A stretch of 64,000 bases of DNA. Origin: JBJXGV01 sp046160485. GTDB lineage: Bacteria > Orphanbacterota > Orphanbacteria > JBJXGV01. Below are positions 9,153 through 17,142 of the stretch, piece after piece. The stretch spans positions 62,001 through 126,000 of the forward strand of contig JBJXGV010000065.1 in NCBI GenBank assembly GCA_046160485.1, in the 5' to 3' direction. The translations under genes and the position numbers were made by a program. Within the stretch, counting starts at the first letter, position 1, and the number at the start of each line of letters is the position of its first letter. Below the pieces are notes generated by a model. It was given only the letters and a program-made list of their open reading frames with translations, had not been told where the DNA came from and did no database searches.

Positions 9153-10387
9153 CCGCCCGACAGCACGCCGTAGATCTCGGGGAGGAGCTGCACGCGGACG
9201 CGCGCGCCGGCAACGCGCGGCGGCGAGCCCGCCGACAGTATGATGAATGCATTGCAGTCGGCGAGCGAACGGAGCGTCCCAGAGCCTTGCGCTGCGAGAG
9301 GGAGCGCGTGAAGCGCGCCGTCGCGAATCGTCGCGTGCGCGCGCAAGAACCACGCACGGTTCCCCGGGGCATCACACGGCGCATCGAGAATCGCGTCGGC
9401 CTCGCGCGGCGCCCACGCGGGATCGCCGACCATCTTGCGCAGCGCCGGCCGCACGAATCGCTCGAACGTCGCGAGCGACGAGCCCGGGTTGCCGGGAAGC
9501 CCGAAGACACGCGTCGCGCCGCGCTCGCCGTAGACGAGCGGCTTGCCCGGTTTCATCGCGACTTTCCAAAAGCGAATCGTGACTCCGAGCTGCGCGAGGA
9601 TCTCCTTCGTGAAATCGTGATCGCCGACGGAGACGCCGCCGGTGGTGACGAAGACGTCGTGCTCGAGGCCATCGCGGAAGCGTTGCGCAAGTTCGTCGCG
9701 ATCGTCGCGCGCCAGCGGCAGCGGCACGGGGATCGCGCCCGCGCTCGCGACGAGCGCGGAGAGAATCGGCGTCGATGAGTCGTAGATGTGCCCGTGGCGA
9801 GGTGCGGCGCTGGGCTCGAGAAGTTCGTCTCCGGTCGCGAGGATCGCGACGCGCGGTCGGCGGCGCACGCTCACACGCGCCACGCCGAGCGAAACGAGAA
9901 GCCCGAGCGCGCCGGGGTTCACGAGCGTCCCCGCGTCACACGCGAGTTCGCCCGCGCGAATCTCGAGGCCGCGGCGGCGGATGTTGGCGCCGGCGGGCGC
10001 GCCGCTCCAAAACACGGCGACGCCATCCGTCTCGGTCACCTCTTCGCGCATCACGACCGCATCGGCACCGTCGGGCACGCGCCCGCCGGTCATCACGCGC
10101 ACCGTCTCGCCGGGCGCGAGCGGCGGCGCGGCGGCGCCTCCCGCGGTCACCGCCCCGCGCACACGCAGCGCGGCGCCGATCTCGGCATCGGGCTGTGCGA
10201 AATCCGCGGAGCAGATCGCGTAGCCATCGACCGCGGAGTTGTCGAACGGCGGCAGATCGCCGGCGGCCACGACCGGCGCGGCGAGCGTGCGCCCGAGCGC
10301 GTCAGCGGGCGGTACGTCCTCGATCTCGAGGAGCGGCGCGCTCGCGGCGATCAACGCGAGCGCTTCGTCGATCGGCAGAAGACTCAC
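9149..10387 (-). CDS. moeA: Molybdopterin molybdenumtransferase MoeA
   Basis: Inserts molybdate into adenylylated molybdopterin, the last common step of molybdenum cofactor synthesis. The 412-aa length and motifs fit MoeA: DNSAVDGYAI near residue 50, the ATGDEL loop, TTGGVSVGDHDF, KVAMKPGKPL and FGLPGNPGSSLATFE. The start is GTG overlapping the mog stop as GTGA (10384-10387); the stop overlaps the next gene by ATGA. Third gene of moaC-mog-moeA. Confidence 0.95.
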   Translation of the reverse strand: MSLLPIDEALALIAASAPLLEIEDVPPADALGRTLAAPVVAAGDLPPFDNSAVDGYAICSADFAQPDAEIGAALRVRGAVTAGGAAAPPLAPGETVRVMTGGRVPDGADAVVMREEVTETDGVAVFWSGAPAGANIRRRGLEIRAGELACDAGTLVNPGALGLLVSLGVARVSVRRRPRVAILATGDELLEPSAAPRHGHIYDSSTPILSALVASAGAIPVPLPLARDDRDELAQRFRDGLEHDVFVTTGGVSVGDHDFTKEILAQLGVTIRFWKVAMKPGKPLVYGERGATRVFGLPGNPGSSLATFERFVRPALRKMVGDPAWAPREADAILDAPCDAPGNRAWFLRAHATIRDGALHALPLAAQGSGTLRSLADCNAFIILSAGSPPRVAGARVRVQLLPEIYGVLSGG

Positions 10388-10890
10388 GCCGGATGGTCGA
10401 GGTTTTCGCCGCGCAGGATTTCGATCGCGTGCGCGAGCACCGGACGCACGCTCTCGAGCGATTCGCGCACGCCTTTCGGATTGCCCGGGAGATTGACGAT
10501 GAGCGTCTTGCCGCGAATGCCGCTGACGCCGCGCGCGAGGACCGCCATCGGAGTTTTCGCGACGCCCTCGCGGCGCATCAGCTCATCGAGCCCGGGAGTG
10601 CGGCGCTCGATGACGGCGGCGGTCGCCTCGGGTGTGACATCGCGCGGCGCGAATCCGGTGCCGCCTGTTGTGAGAATGAGGTCGATCGCGCCGGAGTCGG
10701 AGAGTGTGATGAGGAGCGCCGTGATTGTGTCGCGTTCGTCGGGAATGACGCGGCGCTCCGCGACGGTGTGGCCCCACTCTTCGATGAGGCGCGCGGCCTC
10801 GGGGCCGCTCGCGTCCTCGCGCGTCCCCGCGTGCGCGCGGTCGCTCACGGTGACGATCGCAACGCGCCGCGCGGGCCCGCGGTCTCTCAT
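10384..10890 (-). CDS. mog: Molybdopterin adenylyltransferase (Mog/MoaB family)
   Basis: Adenylylates molybdopterin before MoeA inserts molybdenum. The 168-aa protein carries VAIVTVSDRAHAG at the N-terminus, LILTTGGTGFAPRDVTPEAT in the middle and LIVNLPGNPKGVRESLE, the MPT-binding loops of the MogA/Cnx1G fold. Mog and MoaB cannot be told apart with certainty from motifs alone; the symbol is the more usual one for the TPRDVTPEA-type active site. The start ATG overlaps the moaC stop as ATGA and the stop overlaps moeA as GTGA, so expression is tightly coupled. Confidence 0.9.
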   Translation of the reverse strand: MRDRGPARRVAIVTVSDRAHAGTREDASGPEAARLIEEWGHTVAERRVIPDERDTITALLITLSDSGAIDLILTTGGTGFAPRDVTPEATAAVIERRTPGLDELMRREGVAKTPMAVLARGVSGIRGKTLIVNLPGNPKGVRESLESVRPVLAHAIEILRGENLDHPA

Positions 10891-11408
10891 CGCCTCGCGC
10901 CGCGCGTCTTCGCGCGCGTCGCCTTCGTCGCGCTCGCAGCCGCCGCGACCCACCGCCCCGAGCGCCCGCCTTCCTTCTCGAGAAGCCGCACCGACTCGAT
11001 CACCATTCCGCGATCGATCGCCTTGAGCATGTCGTAGATCGCGAGAAGCGCCACGCTCGCCGCGGTCAGCGCTTCCATCTCGGCGCCGGTGCGCGCGACC
11101 GTCTCGACCGTCGCGGTGACTTCGATCGCGCCGCGCTTCAGAACGACGTCGACGTCGACGCCCGCGAGCGGCAACGGATGACAGAGAGGAATGAGCATCG
11201 GCGTGAGCTTCGCGGCTTGGATGCCGGCGATCGTCGCGACCGCGAGCGGGTCGCCCTTCGCGACGCGCCCGCGACGCACCGCCGCGATCGCCGCGCTCGA
11301 AGCGCGAATGCGTCCGCGCGCGACCGCGCGCCGCGCCGTCTCGGGCTTCGCCGCGACGCTCACCATGCGCGGCGCCCCTTTCGCTGTGAGATGCGTGAGT
11401 TTTTTCAC
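10887..11408 (-). CDS. moaC: Cyclic pyranopterin monophosphate synthase MoaC
   Basis: Converts the MoaA product to cyclic pyranopterin monophosphate in molybdenum cofactor synthesis. Motifs are LTPMLIPLCHPLPLAGVDVD, then GAEMEALTAASVALLAIYD and the catalytic Lys in MLKAIDRGMVI. The GTG at 11408 gives VKKLTHLTAKGAPRMVSVA, the normal MoaC N-terminus. There is no Shine-Dalgarno, but an extended -10 box lies six bases upstream, so the mRNA is probably leaderless. A Lys/Ala/Arg-rich tail of ~25 residues follows the family's usual end. No moaA, moaD or moaE is in the window; mobA is 10 kb away. Confidence 0.93.
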   Translation of the reverse strand: MKKLTHLTAKGAPRMVSVAAKPETARRAVARGRIRASSAAIAAVRRGRVAKGDPLAVATIAGIQAAKLTPMLIPLCHPLPLAGVDVDVVLKRGAIEVTATVETVARTGAEMEALTAASVALLAIYDMLKAIDRGMVIESVRLLEKEGGRSGRWVAAAASATKATRAKTRGARR

Positions 11409-11414
11409 GCGCGC

Positions 11415-11423
11415 AGTATAACA
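11415..11423 (-). promoter_or_regulatory. Extended -10 promoter of the Moco operon (leaderless)
   Basis: Minus-strand TGTTATACT is an extended -10 element (TGnTATACT). Six bases separate it from the GTG of moaC, which puts the predicted +1 on the start codon. No convincing -35 is seen, as is usual for extended -10 promoters. Confidence 0.5.
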
Positions 11424-11549
11424 CGCAGCTTTTTGCGGCCGTTCGCCCGCGCTTTCGTGATCGCGCACTCGCACTCGCGTACCCGGCCGCAGATCGCGCA
11501 CCGATCCCACGCACACCGATTTCACGCGAACGACGCGATCCGCCTCGCG

Positions 11550-11558
11550 TGCTACACT
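11550..11558 (+). promoter_or_regulatory. Extended -10 element upstream of the lipoprotein array
   Basis: TGCTACACT is an extended -10 box about 90 bp before the first array gene; the predicted leader is ~84 nt. No clear -35. It lies in the 240-bp divergent region shared with moaC (11409-11648), in which I see no gene. Confidence 0.4.
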
Positions 11559-11648
11559 CGCCGCCACTGAGTCGAACGCGCGTCCCACCTCTGGCATCTT
11601 GGTCTGACTCGACGCACTCCGCGCGGTTCCCACTGGAGGCAATGAGCG

Positions 11649-12908
11649 ATGACACTGGACGAACCCATCACGATTCGCAACGAGACCAGCCGACGGCTCG
11701 CATCCGGTGCGATAAAACGCGTCGTGCGAGCGCTCGGCGCCGTCGCACTCGCCGCGCTCGCGACGGTCGCGTGCGGCTGCGGCGACGATGACGACGAGAA
11801 CCCGATGGTCCCTGACGCGAATGAGCCCGACCGCAGCACGCCCGTCGCGCTCCTCACGACGTTCTTCGAAGTCGCGTACTCGAGTCAGGACTCGACCCTC
11901 TACCGTGCGATGCTCGACAGCCAGTTCACGTTCGAGTTTCTGGCCGCGGATGCCGACAGCCTGCGCAATGTTCTCGGTCCTTTCTCCGACGCGTGGAACA
12001 TTTCGAAAGACGTTCAGAGCACCTATGCGATGTTCGGCGATTCGAGCGTTACCGGGATCACGCTCAATCTGTTGGTGAACAGCAACGACGCGCTCCCGGA
12101 TACGATCGGATGCGTCGGCTGCCGCCGCCTCGAAGCGACCGTCACGATGCGCGTCGCGACGATCCGCGATGGAACGGAGCCGCTCATCTTCACCGTCGAC
12201 TCGCCACAGACGTTCGTTGCGAAGAAGGATCCCGCGGACTCGACGAGATGGGTGTTGTGGCGGCAGTTCGATCGGCCGCGCTCGGAACCCGGTGCATTCG
12301 GGAAGGTGAGCGCAACCGAAAGTAGTTCATGGGGCAAGATCAAGGGACTCTTCTATCCCGCGCCTCCCGCGCCCGATCCGCGACGTGACACGCCGGATCG
12401 TCTCCTGAACAATTTCTTCGAGGCCGCGTACAGACGGCAAGACTCCGCGCTCTACTCCGAGATGCTCGACCCTAACTTTCAATTCGAGTTCCTCCAGGCG
12501 GATGCCGACAGCCTGCGCGACCTGCTCGGCGAGGGCAATTTCTGGGGAACGACGTTGGACCTCCGGAGCACCGGCAACATGTTCCGCTCACCCGACGTGA
12601 CGGGCGTGACACTCAATCTCCTCGTTTACACAAACAATGAGTACCTCGGCGACAACTGTGTCGGGTGCCGCCAACTTGAAGCGGAGGTCGCGCTCCGCAT
12701 CGCGACCGTCGGCGATGGAACCGAGCCGCTCACCTATGCAATCGACTCGCCGCAGACTTTCGTCGCGAAGCTCGATCCGGCGGACTCGCTCTGGGTGCTT
12801 TTCCGACAACTCGATCGGCCGCGCAGTATCCCAAAGAGCGGCACTGAGAGATCCGAGCCGACTGTGGAAAGCGCAAGCTGGGGCAAAATCAAAGGAATCT
12901 TCCGCTAA
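11649..12908 (+). CDS. Array lipoprotein A: two tandem copies of the array domain
   Basis: 419 aa. A signal sequence ends at a lipobox (LATVACGCG), followed by an acidic linker (GDDDDENP). Two copies of one ~180-residue domain follow, at about 60-235 and 243-419. Each starts with TP-x-x-LL-x-x-FFE-x-AY, has DS-x-LY-x-x-ML and FEFL-ADADSLR, a CxxC (GCVGCR, NCVGCR), GDGTEPL or RDGTEPL, DSPQTFVAK, and ends SWGKIKGLF. The opening helix pattern suggests an NTF2-like fold, which is inference only. Only copy 1 has a signal, so the gene looks like a fusion of two array members. Shine-Dalgarno GGAGG at 11635-11639. First gene of the array; function unknown. Confidence 0.85.
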   Translation: MTLDEPITIRNETSRRLASGAIKRVVRALGAVALAALATVACGCGDDDDENPMVPDANEPDRSTPVALLTTFFEVAYSSQDSTLYRAMLDSQFTFEFLAADADSLRNVLGPFSDAWNISKDVQSTYAMFGDSSVTGITLNLLVNSNDALPDTIGCVGCRRLEATVTMRVATIRDGTEPLIFTVDSPQTFVAKKDPADSTRWVLWRQFDRPRSEPGAFGKVSATESSSWGKIKGLFYPAPPAPDPRRDTPDRLLNNFFEAAYRRQDSALYSEMLDPNFQFEFLQADADSLRDLLGEGNFWGTTLDLRSTGNMFRSPDVTGVTLNLLVYTNNEYLGDNCVGCRQLEAEVALRIATVGDGTEPLTYAIDSPQTFVAKLDPADSLWVLFRQLDRPRSIPKSGTERSEPTVESASWGKIKGIFR

Positions 12909-12923
12909 CGCGAGGAGGCGAAA

Positions 12924-13607
12924 ATGCCAGCACACATGCGATTCACGACGGACGCAGCAATTTGGCGGCGCGCGGGCGTGATGCTCTTCGCGGCGTTCTT
13001 CGCTCTCGGCGCACTCGTCTCGGGCTGCGGCGACGATGACAAACCCATCGACATCATGGACCCGATCGACGAGACGCCGTCGCGCGCGACACCGAGCGAC
13101 CTGCTGACCGAGTACTTCGAGACCGCGTACGCTTCGCGCGACTCCGCGCTCTACGGCGCCATGCTCGACCCCGGCTTCACGTTCACGTTTCTCCAGGCGG
13201 ATGCGGATAGCCTTCGAGACGTTCTCGGCTCGGACAACTTCTGGGGCAGAACGCTCGACCTGAATAGCACCGGTTCCCTCTTCCGAAATAGCGATGTGAC
13301 GGGCATCACGCTCAATCTGCTGGTCAACGCGAACAGCGTGTATCTCGGCCAGGACTGCGTCGGCTGCCGCAAGCTCGAAACGAGCGTCACACTTCGCGTC
13401 GCCACGGTCGGCGACGGCACCGAGCCACTCATCTTCACGGTCGACTCGCCGCAGACATTCATCGCGAAGCTGAACACGGCGGATTCGCTCTGGGTGCTGT
13501 GGCAGCAGATCGATCGCCCGCGGTCCGCCGCGAAGACCGACCCGTCGGGCGCGGAGACGACAACCGAAAGCAAGAGCTGGGGCGAGGTCAAGGGCCTCTA
13601 TCGCTAA
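12924..13607 (+). CDS. Array lipoprotein B
   Basis: 227 aa, one array domain. The signal sequence ends LGALVSGCGDDD, a lipobox followed by an Asp-rich stretch, so it should be a lipidated periplasm-facing or surface lipoprotein. The domain has LLTEYFETAYASRDSALY, FTFLQADADSLRDVLG, NFWGRTLDL, CxxC in DCVGCRKLE, VGDGTEPLIF, DSPQTFIAKL and SWGEVKGLYR at the end. It starts 15 bp after gene A with GAGGAGG as ribosome-binding site. It is very close to gene C in both protein and DNA, indicating a recent duplication. Function unknown. Confidence 0.85.
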   Translation: MPAHMRFTTDAAIWRRAGVMLFAAFFALGALVSGCGDDDKPIDIMDPIDETPSRATPSDLLTEYFETAYASRDSALYGAMLDPGFTFTFLQADADSLRDVLGSDNFWGRTLDLNSTGSLFRNSDVTGITLNLLVNANSVYLGQDCVGCRKLETSVTLRVATVGDGTEPLIFTVDSPQTFIAKLNTADSLWVLWQQIDRPRSAAKTDPSGAETTTESKSWGEVKGLYR

Positions 13608-13621
13608 CGCAAGGAGATGGT

Positions 13622-14308
13622 ATGCCGACACACGCGCGATACACGGAAGACGTAGCGGTTTGGCGGGGCGCGGGCGCAATCCTCTGCGTGGCGATCCTCG
13701 CACTCGGCGCGCTCGTGTCGGGCTGCAGCGACAACGTCGGGGAGATCCCTCCCATGGAGCAGGATGACGATGACGCGCCGCTACGTACAACGCCCATTGA
13801 ACTGCTGACGAGTTACTTCGAGACCGCGTATTCGAACCGCGACTCCATTCTCTATACCGCGATGCTTGACTCGGCATTCACCTTCGAGTTTCTCCAAGCG
13901 GATGCGGACAGCCTTCGCGACGTACTCGGCGAGGAGAATTTCTGGGGCAGGACACTCGACCTGCGAAGCACCGGTTCTCTCTTCCGAAATAGCGATGTGA
14001 CGAGCATCACGCTCAACCTGGCGGTCAACGCGAACAGCGTGTATCTCGGGCAGGACTGCGTCGGCTGCCGCAAGCTCGAGACCACCGTCACGCTTCGCGT
14101 GGCCACGGTCGGCGACGGCACCGAGCCGCTCATCTTCACGGTCGACTCGCCGCAGACATTCATCGCGAAACTAAACACGGCGGACTCGCTCTGGGTGCTC
14201 TGGCAGCAGATCGACCGGCCGAGGTCCGCGGCGAAAACCGACCCATCGGGCGCGGGGACGGGGGTCGAAAGCAAGAGCTGGGGCGAGATCAAGGGCCTCT
14301 ACCGCTAG
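13622..14308 (+). CDS. Array lipoprotein C
   Basis: 228 aa. The ATG at 13622 has AAGGAG five bases upstream and lies 14 bp after gene B; the frame stays open upstream but that part is inside gene B. Lipobox LGALVSGCSDN, then the array domain: LLTSYFETAYSNRDSILY, FEFLQADADSLRDVLG, NFWGRTLDL, DCVGCRKLETTVTLR, VGDGTEPLIF, SWGEIKGLYR. Closest relative is gene B, with long identical stretches through the CxxC and C-terminal halves. Function unknown. Confidence 0.85.
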   Translation: MPTHARYTEDVAVWRGAGAILCVAILALGALVSGCSDNVGEIPPMEQDDDDAPLRTTPIELLTSYFETAYSNRDSILYTAMLDSAFTFEFLQADADSLRDVLGEENFWGRTLDLRSTGSLFRNSDVTSITLNLAVNANSVYLGQDCVGCRKLETTVTLRVATVGDGTEPLIFTVDSPQTFIAKLNTADSLWVLWQQIDRPRSAAKTDPSGAGTGVESKSWGEIKGLYR

Positions 14309-14317
14309 GAGAGCGAA

Positions 14318-14998
14318 ATGCTGAAGGACAACGGAACGGCTGCCGGCGCGAATCGCTGGCGGCGTAGTGGTGCGATTCTCTGCGTTGTGCTCTTCGCGCT
14401 CGCGGCACTCACTCTCGGCTGCGGCGACGATGACAGCGACAACCCGATGGACCCGATCGACGAAGGCCCGTTTCGCAGAACACCAGAAGAACTCCTCAAT
14501 CTCTTCGAGACCGCATACAACACGCGCGACTCGGCACTCTTCGCTGGGTTGCTTTGCGAGGACTTCCAGTTCGAGTTTCTTCAGGCGGATGCTGACAGCC
14601 TTCGCGACATTCTCGGCGAGGACAATTTCTGGGGCCGGACGCTCGACTTGTCGTGCACCGGCCGCCTCTTCCGCTCGACCGATGTCACCGGAATCGCGCT
14701 CAACATTCTCGTGCTATCCAACAGTCCGTACCAGGGAGACGACTGCATCGCGTGCCGCGAGCTTAACGCGACCGTCACACTTCGTGTCTCCACGATCGGC
14801 GACGGCACCGAGCCGCTCATCTACGCAGTCGATTCGCCGCAGACATTCGTGACGAAGCCCGATCCTGCCGACTCGACGCTCTGGTGTCTCTTCCGGCAAA
14901 TCGATCGGCCGCGTTCACTCGCAAAGCGCGACGCGGCCACATCCGCGACGGCGGTTGAGAGCAAAACCTGGGGCGGACTCAAATGTCTTTTCCGATGA
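14318..14998 (+). CDS. Array lipoprotein D (extra-cysteine subgroup)
   Basis: 226 aa. Its Shine-Dalgarno GGAGAG overlaps the stop codon of gene C. Lipobox LAALTLGCGDDDSD. The domain differs from A-C in carrying Cys instead of Asp in the ML-x motif (GLLCEDFQFEF) and Cys in the LW-x motif (LWCLFRQID), besides the family CxxC (DCIACRELN); it has further Cys in LSCTGR and LKCLFR. The stop TGA overlaps the start of gene E as TGATG, so the two are translationally coupled. Function unknown. Confidence 0.84.
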   Translation: MLKDNGTAAGANRWRRSGAILCVVLFALAALTLGCGDDDSDNPMDPIDEGPFRRTPEELLNLFETAYNTRDSALFAGLLCEDFQFEFLQADADSLRDILGEDNFWGRTLDLSCTGRLFRSTDVTGIALNILVLSNSPYQGDDCIACRELNATVTLRVSTIGDGTEPLIYAVDSPQTFVTKPDPADSTLWCLFRQIDRPRSLAKRDAATSATAVESKTWGGLKCLFR

Positions 14999-15663
14999 TG
15001 GCGAACTGGCGGCGCGCGGGCGCGATTCTCTTCGCTCTGCTTATCGCGCTCGGAGCATTCGCTCTCGGTTGTGGCGACGACGACGACGACAACGACAACC
15101 CGATGAACCCGATCGACGAGGGACCATTCCGCAGGACACCGGAAGAACTCCTCGCGGACTTCTTCGAGACCGCATACACGACCCGCGACTCGGCGCTCTA
15201 CGCGGAAATGCTGTGCGAGAACTTCCAGTTCGAGTTTCTACAGGCCGACGCCGACAGCTTGTGCGGTCTCCGCTTCCCTCCGGACATCTGTTGGTGGGGA
15301 CGCACGATCGACCTCCGGAGCACCGGAAACCTTTTCCGCAGCGAAGAGGTCACGGGGATCACCCTCAATATTCGGATCGACGACAAGAACGCGTATCTCG
15401 GTGATGACTGCATAGGCTGCTATCAGCTCGAGACCACTATCACTCTTCGTGTCGCTACGATCGGCGACGGCACCGAGCCGCTCATCTTCACGGTCGATTC
15501 GCCGCAGTCGTTCGTCACGAAGCCCGATCCCGCCGATTCGACGCTATGGTGCCTCTACCGGCAACTCGATCGGCCGCGCTCGATCGCGGAGCGCAATGCG
15601 ACAATCCCCGCGACAGCGACTGAGGGCACGACGTGGGGCCGACTCAAAGGACTCTTCCGATAA
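14998..15663 (+). CDS. Array lipoprotein E (extra-cysteine subgroup)
   Basis: 221 aa from the ATG at 14998, which overlaps the stop of gene D; ATGs at 14983 and 14995 in the same frame are alternatives. I prefer 14998 because genes E, F and G then all begin MAN/VAN-x-RR. Lipobox LGAFALGCGDDDDDND. The domain has EMLCENFQFEF and LWCLYRQLD, the subgroup cysteine pair, plus CxxC in DCIGCYQLE. It also has a small insertion with two more Cys (SLCGLRFPPDICWWG) where other members have VLGPDNFWG. Stop and next start overlap as TAATG. Function unknown. Confidence 0.83.
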   Translation: MANWRRAGAILFALLIALGAFALGCGDDDDDNDNPMNPIDEGPFRRTPEELLADFFETAYTTRDSALYAEMLCENFQFEFLQADADSLCGLRFPPDICWWGRTIDLRSTGNLFRSEEVTGITLNIRIDDKNAYLGDDCIGCYQLETTITLRVATIGDGTEPLIFTVDSPQSFVTKPDPADSTLWCLYRQLDRPRSIAERNATIPATATEGTTWGRLKGLFR

Positions 15664-16328
15664 TGGCGAACCAGCGGCGTACTCGCGCGGTCCTCTTCGC
15701 TGTGCTCGTCGCGCTCGGAGCATTCGCTCTCGGCTGCGGCGACGACGACAACAACCCGATGGACCCGCTCGACGAGGGACCGTTTCGCAGAACACCGGAA
15801 GAACTTCTCACGAGCTTCTTCGAGGTCGCGTACTCGACACGCGACTCCGCGCTCTACGCCGAGATGCTCTGCGATCCGTTTACGTTCGAGTTTCTCCTCG
15901 CCGACGCGGACAGCCTTCGCTACGTTCTGGGGCCGGACAACTTCTGGGGACGAGCGCTCGACCTGCAGAGCACCGGCGCACTGTTCAGGAGCGACGAGGT
16001 CACCGGGATCACTCTCAACATCCTCGTCACCTCGAACGTCGCGTACGCCGGCAGTGACTGCGATGGATGCCGACAGCTTGAAACGACAGTCACGCTTCGC
16101 GTCTCGACGATCGGCGACGGCACGGAGCCGCTCATATTCACGATCGATTCGCCGCAGTCGTTCGTGACGAAGCCCGATCCAGCGGACTCGACTCTCTGGT
16201 GTCTATTCAAACAAATCGATCGGCCGCGCTCGCTCGCGAAGCGCGACGGCTCGATGACGCCGCTCACCGACATAGTCCCAGCAACCGAAGGAACAACTTG
16301 GGGCAAGATCAAAGGCATCTTCCGATAG
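15663..16328 (+). CDS. Array lipoprotein F (extra-cysteine subgroup)
   Basis: 221 aa. The ATG at 15663 shares its first base with the stop of gene E (TAATG). Lipobox LGAFALGCGDDDNNP. The domain carries EMLCDPFTFEF and LWCLFKQID, the subgroup cysteine pair, with CxxC in DCDGCRQLE. Its last residues are TTWGKIKGIFR. Its own stop overlaps the next start as TAGTG, so it is translated together with genes D, E and G. Function unknown. Confidence 0.83.
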   Translation: MANQRRTRAVLFAVLVALGAFALGCGDDDNNPMDPLDEGPFRRTPEELLTSFFEVAYSTRDSALYAEMLCDPFTFEFLLADADSLRYVLGPDNFWGRALDLQSTGALFRSDEVTGITLNILVTSNVAYAGSDCDGCRQLETTVTLRVSTIGDGTEPLIFTIDSPQSFVTKPDPADSTLWCLFKQIDRPRSLAKRDGSMTPLTDIVPATEGTTWGKIKGIFR

Positions 16329-16975
16329 TGGCGAACTCACGCCGCACGGGCGCGAGTCTCTTCATTCCGTTGTTCGTGCTCGCGGCACTCGCGTCCGGCT
16401 GCGGCGCTAACGATCGACGCACGCCGTGCGCCACATGCCCGGAGCCAGAAATAGGGTTGCCGGTGACGCCGTTGGAGTTGCTGACGAGCTGGTTTGAGCG
16501 CGCGTACTCAGAGCGCGATTCGGTCCTTTACGCGGATGCACTCGATAGCGCGTTCACATTCGAGTTTCTGCCGGAGGACGCCGACAGCGCTTGGGACGCT
16601 GCGTCAGAGCTTCGCAGCTCCGGTGCGATGTTTCGCGACGAGGACGTCACGGGCATCACAGTGAATATTCTGGTGAACTCCAACGAACCGTATAGCGCGA
16701 GTGACTGTGTCGGGTGCCGCCAGCTTGAAACAACAGTCACGCTTCGCGTCGCGACGATCGGCGACGGCGTTGAGCCGCTCATCTACACGGTCGATTCGCC
16801 TCAGACGTTCATCACGAAGTTCTATGCGGCCGATTCACGATGGACAGTGTTTCGCCAAATCGACGTGGCGTCTTTGAGATCACAGCGCGACGGGATGGAT
16901 CCGCCCCTCGTTGCGAGCGCTCCGACCACGGAGCCGGGGACGTGGGGTCAGATCAAGCTGTTGTTCTCCCCGTAG
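16328..16975 (+). CDS. Array lipoprotein G
   Basis: 215 aa, starting at GTG 16328 inside TAGTG with the stop of gene F. Lipobox LAALASGCGAND; the linker (CATCPEPE) adds a second CxxC that others lack. The domain is more divergent: LLTSWFERAYSERDSVLY, ALDSAFTFEFLPEDADS, a shortened middle lacking NFWG, DCVGCRQLETTVTLR, IGDGVEPLIYTVDSPQTFI, TWGQIKLLFSP. It has Asp, not Cys, in the subgroup position and RWTVFRQID without Cys. Last gene of the tightly coupled run; 167 bp separate it from gene H. Confidence 0.82.
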   Translation: MANSRRTGASLFIPLFVLAALASGCGANDRRTPCATCPEPEIGLPVTPLELLTSWFERAYSERDSVLYADALDSAFTFEFLPEDADSAWDAASELRSSGAMFRDEDVTGITVNILVNSNEPYSASDCVGCRQLETTVTLRVATIGDGVEPLIYTVDSPQTFITKFYAADSRWTVFRQIDVASLRSQRDGMDPPLVASAPTTEPGTWGQIKLLFSP

Positions 16976-17095
16976 GGTTCCGCGCTCGACTTCACTTTGG
17001 CAGCGCTGGTGAGCGCGCACCGACGCTTGCGTTTCCGCCCCTCGCACTTCGCATGTAAGCAACTCCGCATCGCGTTCCCTCCCGTAGACCAGAAG

Positions 17096-17112
17096 CTGGC
17101 GCGGCGCGCCAG
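17096..17112. repeat. 17-bp perfect palindrome upstream of array gene H
   Basis: CTGGCGCG-G-CGCGCCAG, two perfect 8-bp arms around one base, in the 167-bp gap 16976-17142 between array genes G and H, about 20 bp before the Shine-Dalgarno of H. No T-run follows, so it is either an operator or an RNA hairpin without classic terminator form. The rest of the gap shows no gene. Confidence 0.6.
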
Positions 17113-17142
17113 ACGGTTCCACGCCCCGACGAGGAGACGCCG

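Noticed and set aside
14983..14998. Longer start for array gene E at ATG 14983
   Set aside because: Possible, but the coupled ATG 14998 gives the same MAN-x-RR N-terminus as genes F and G.
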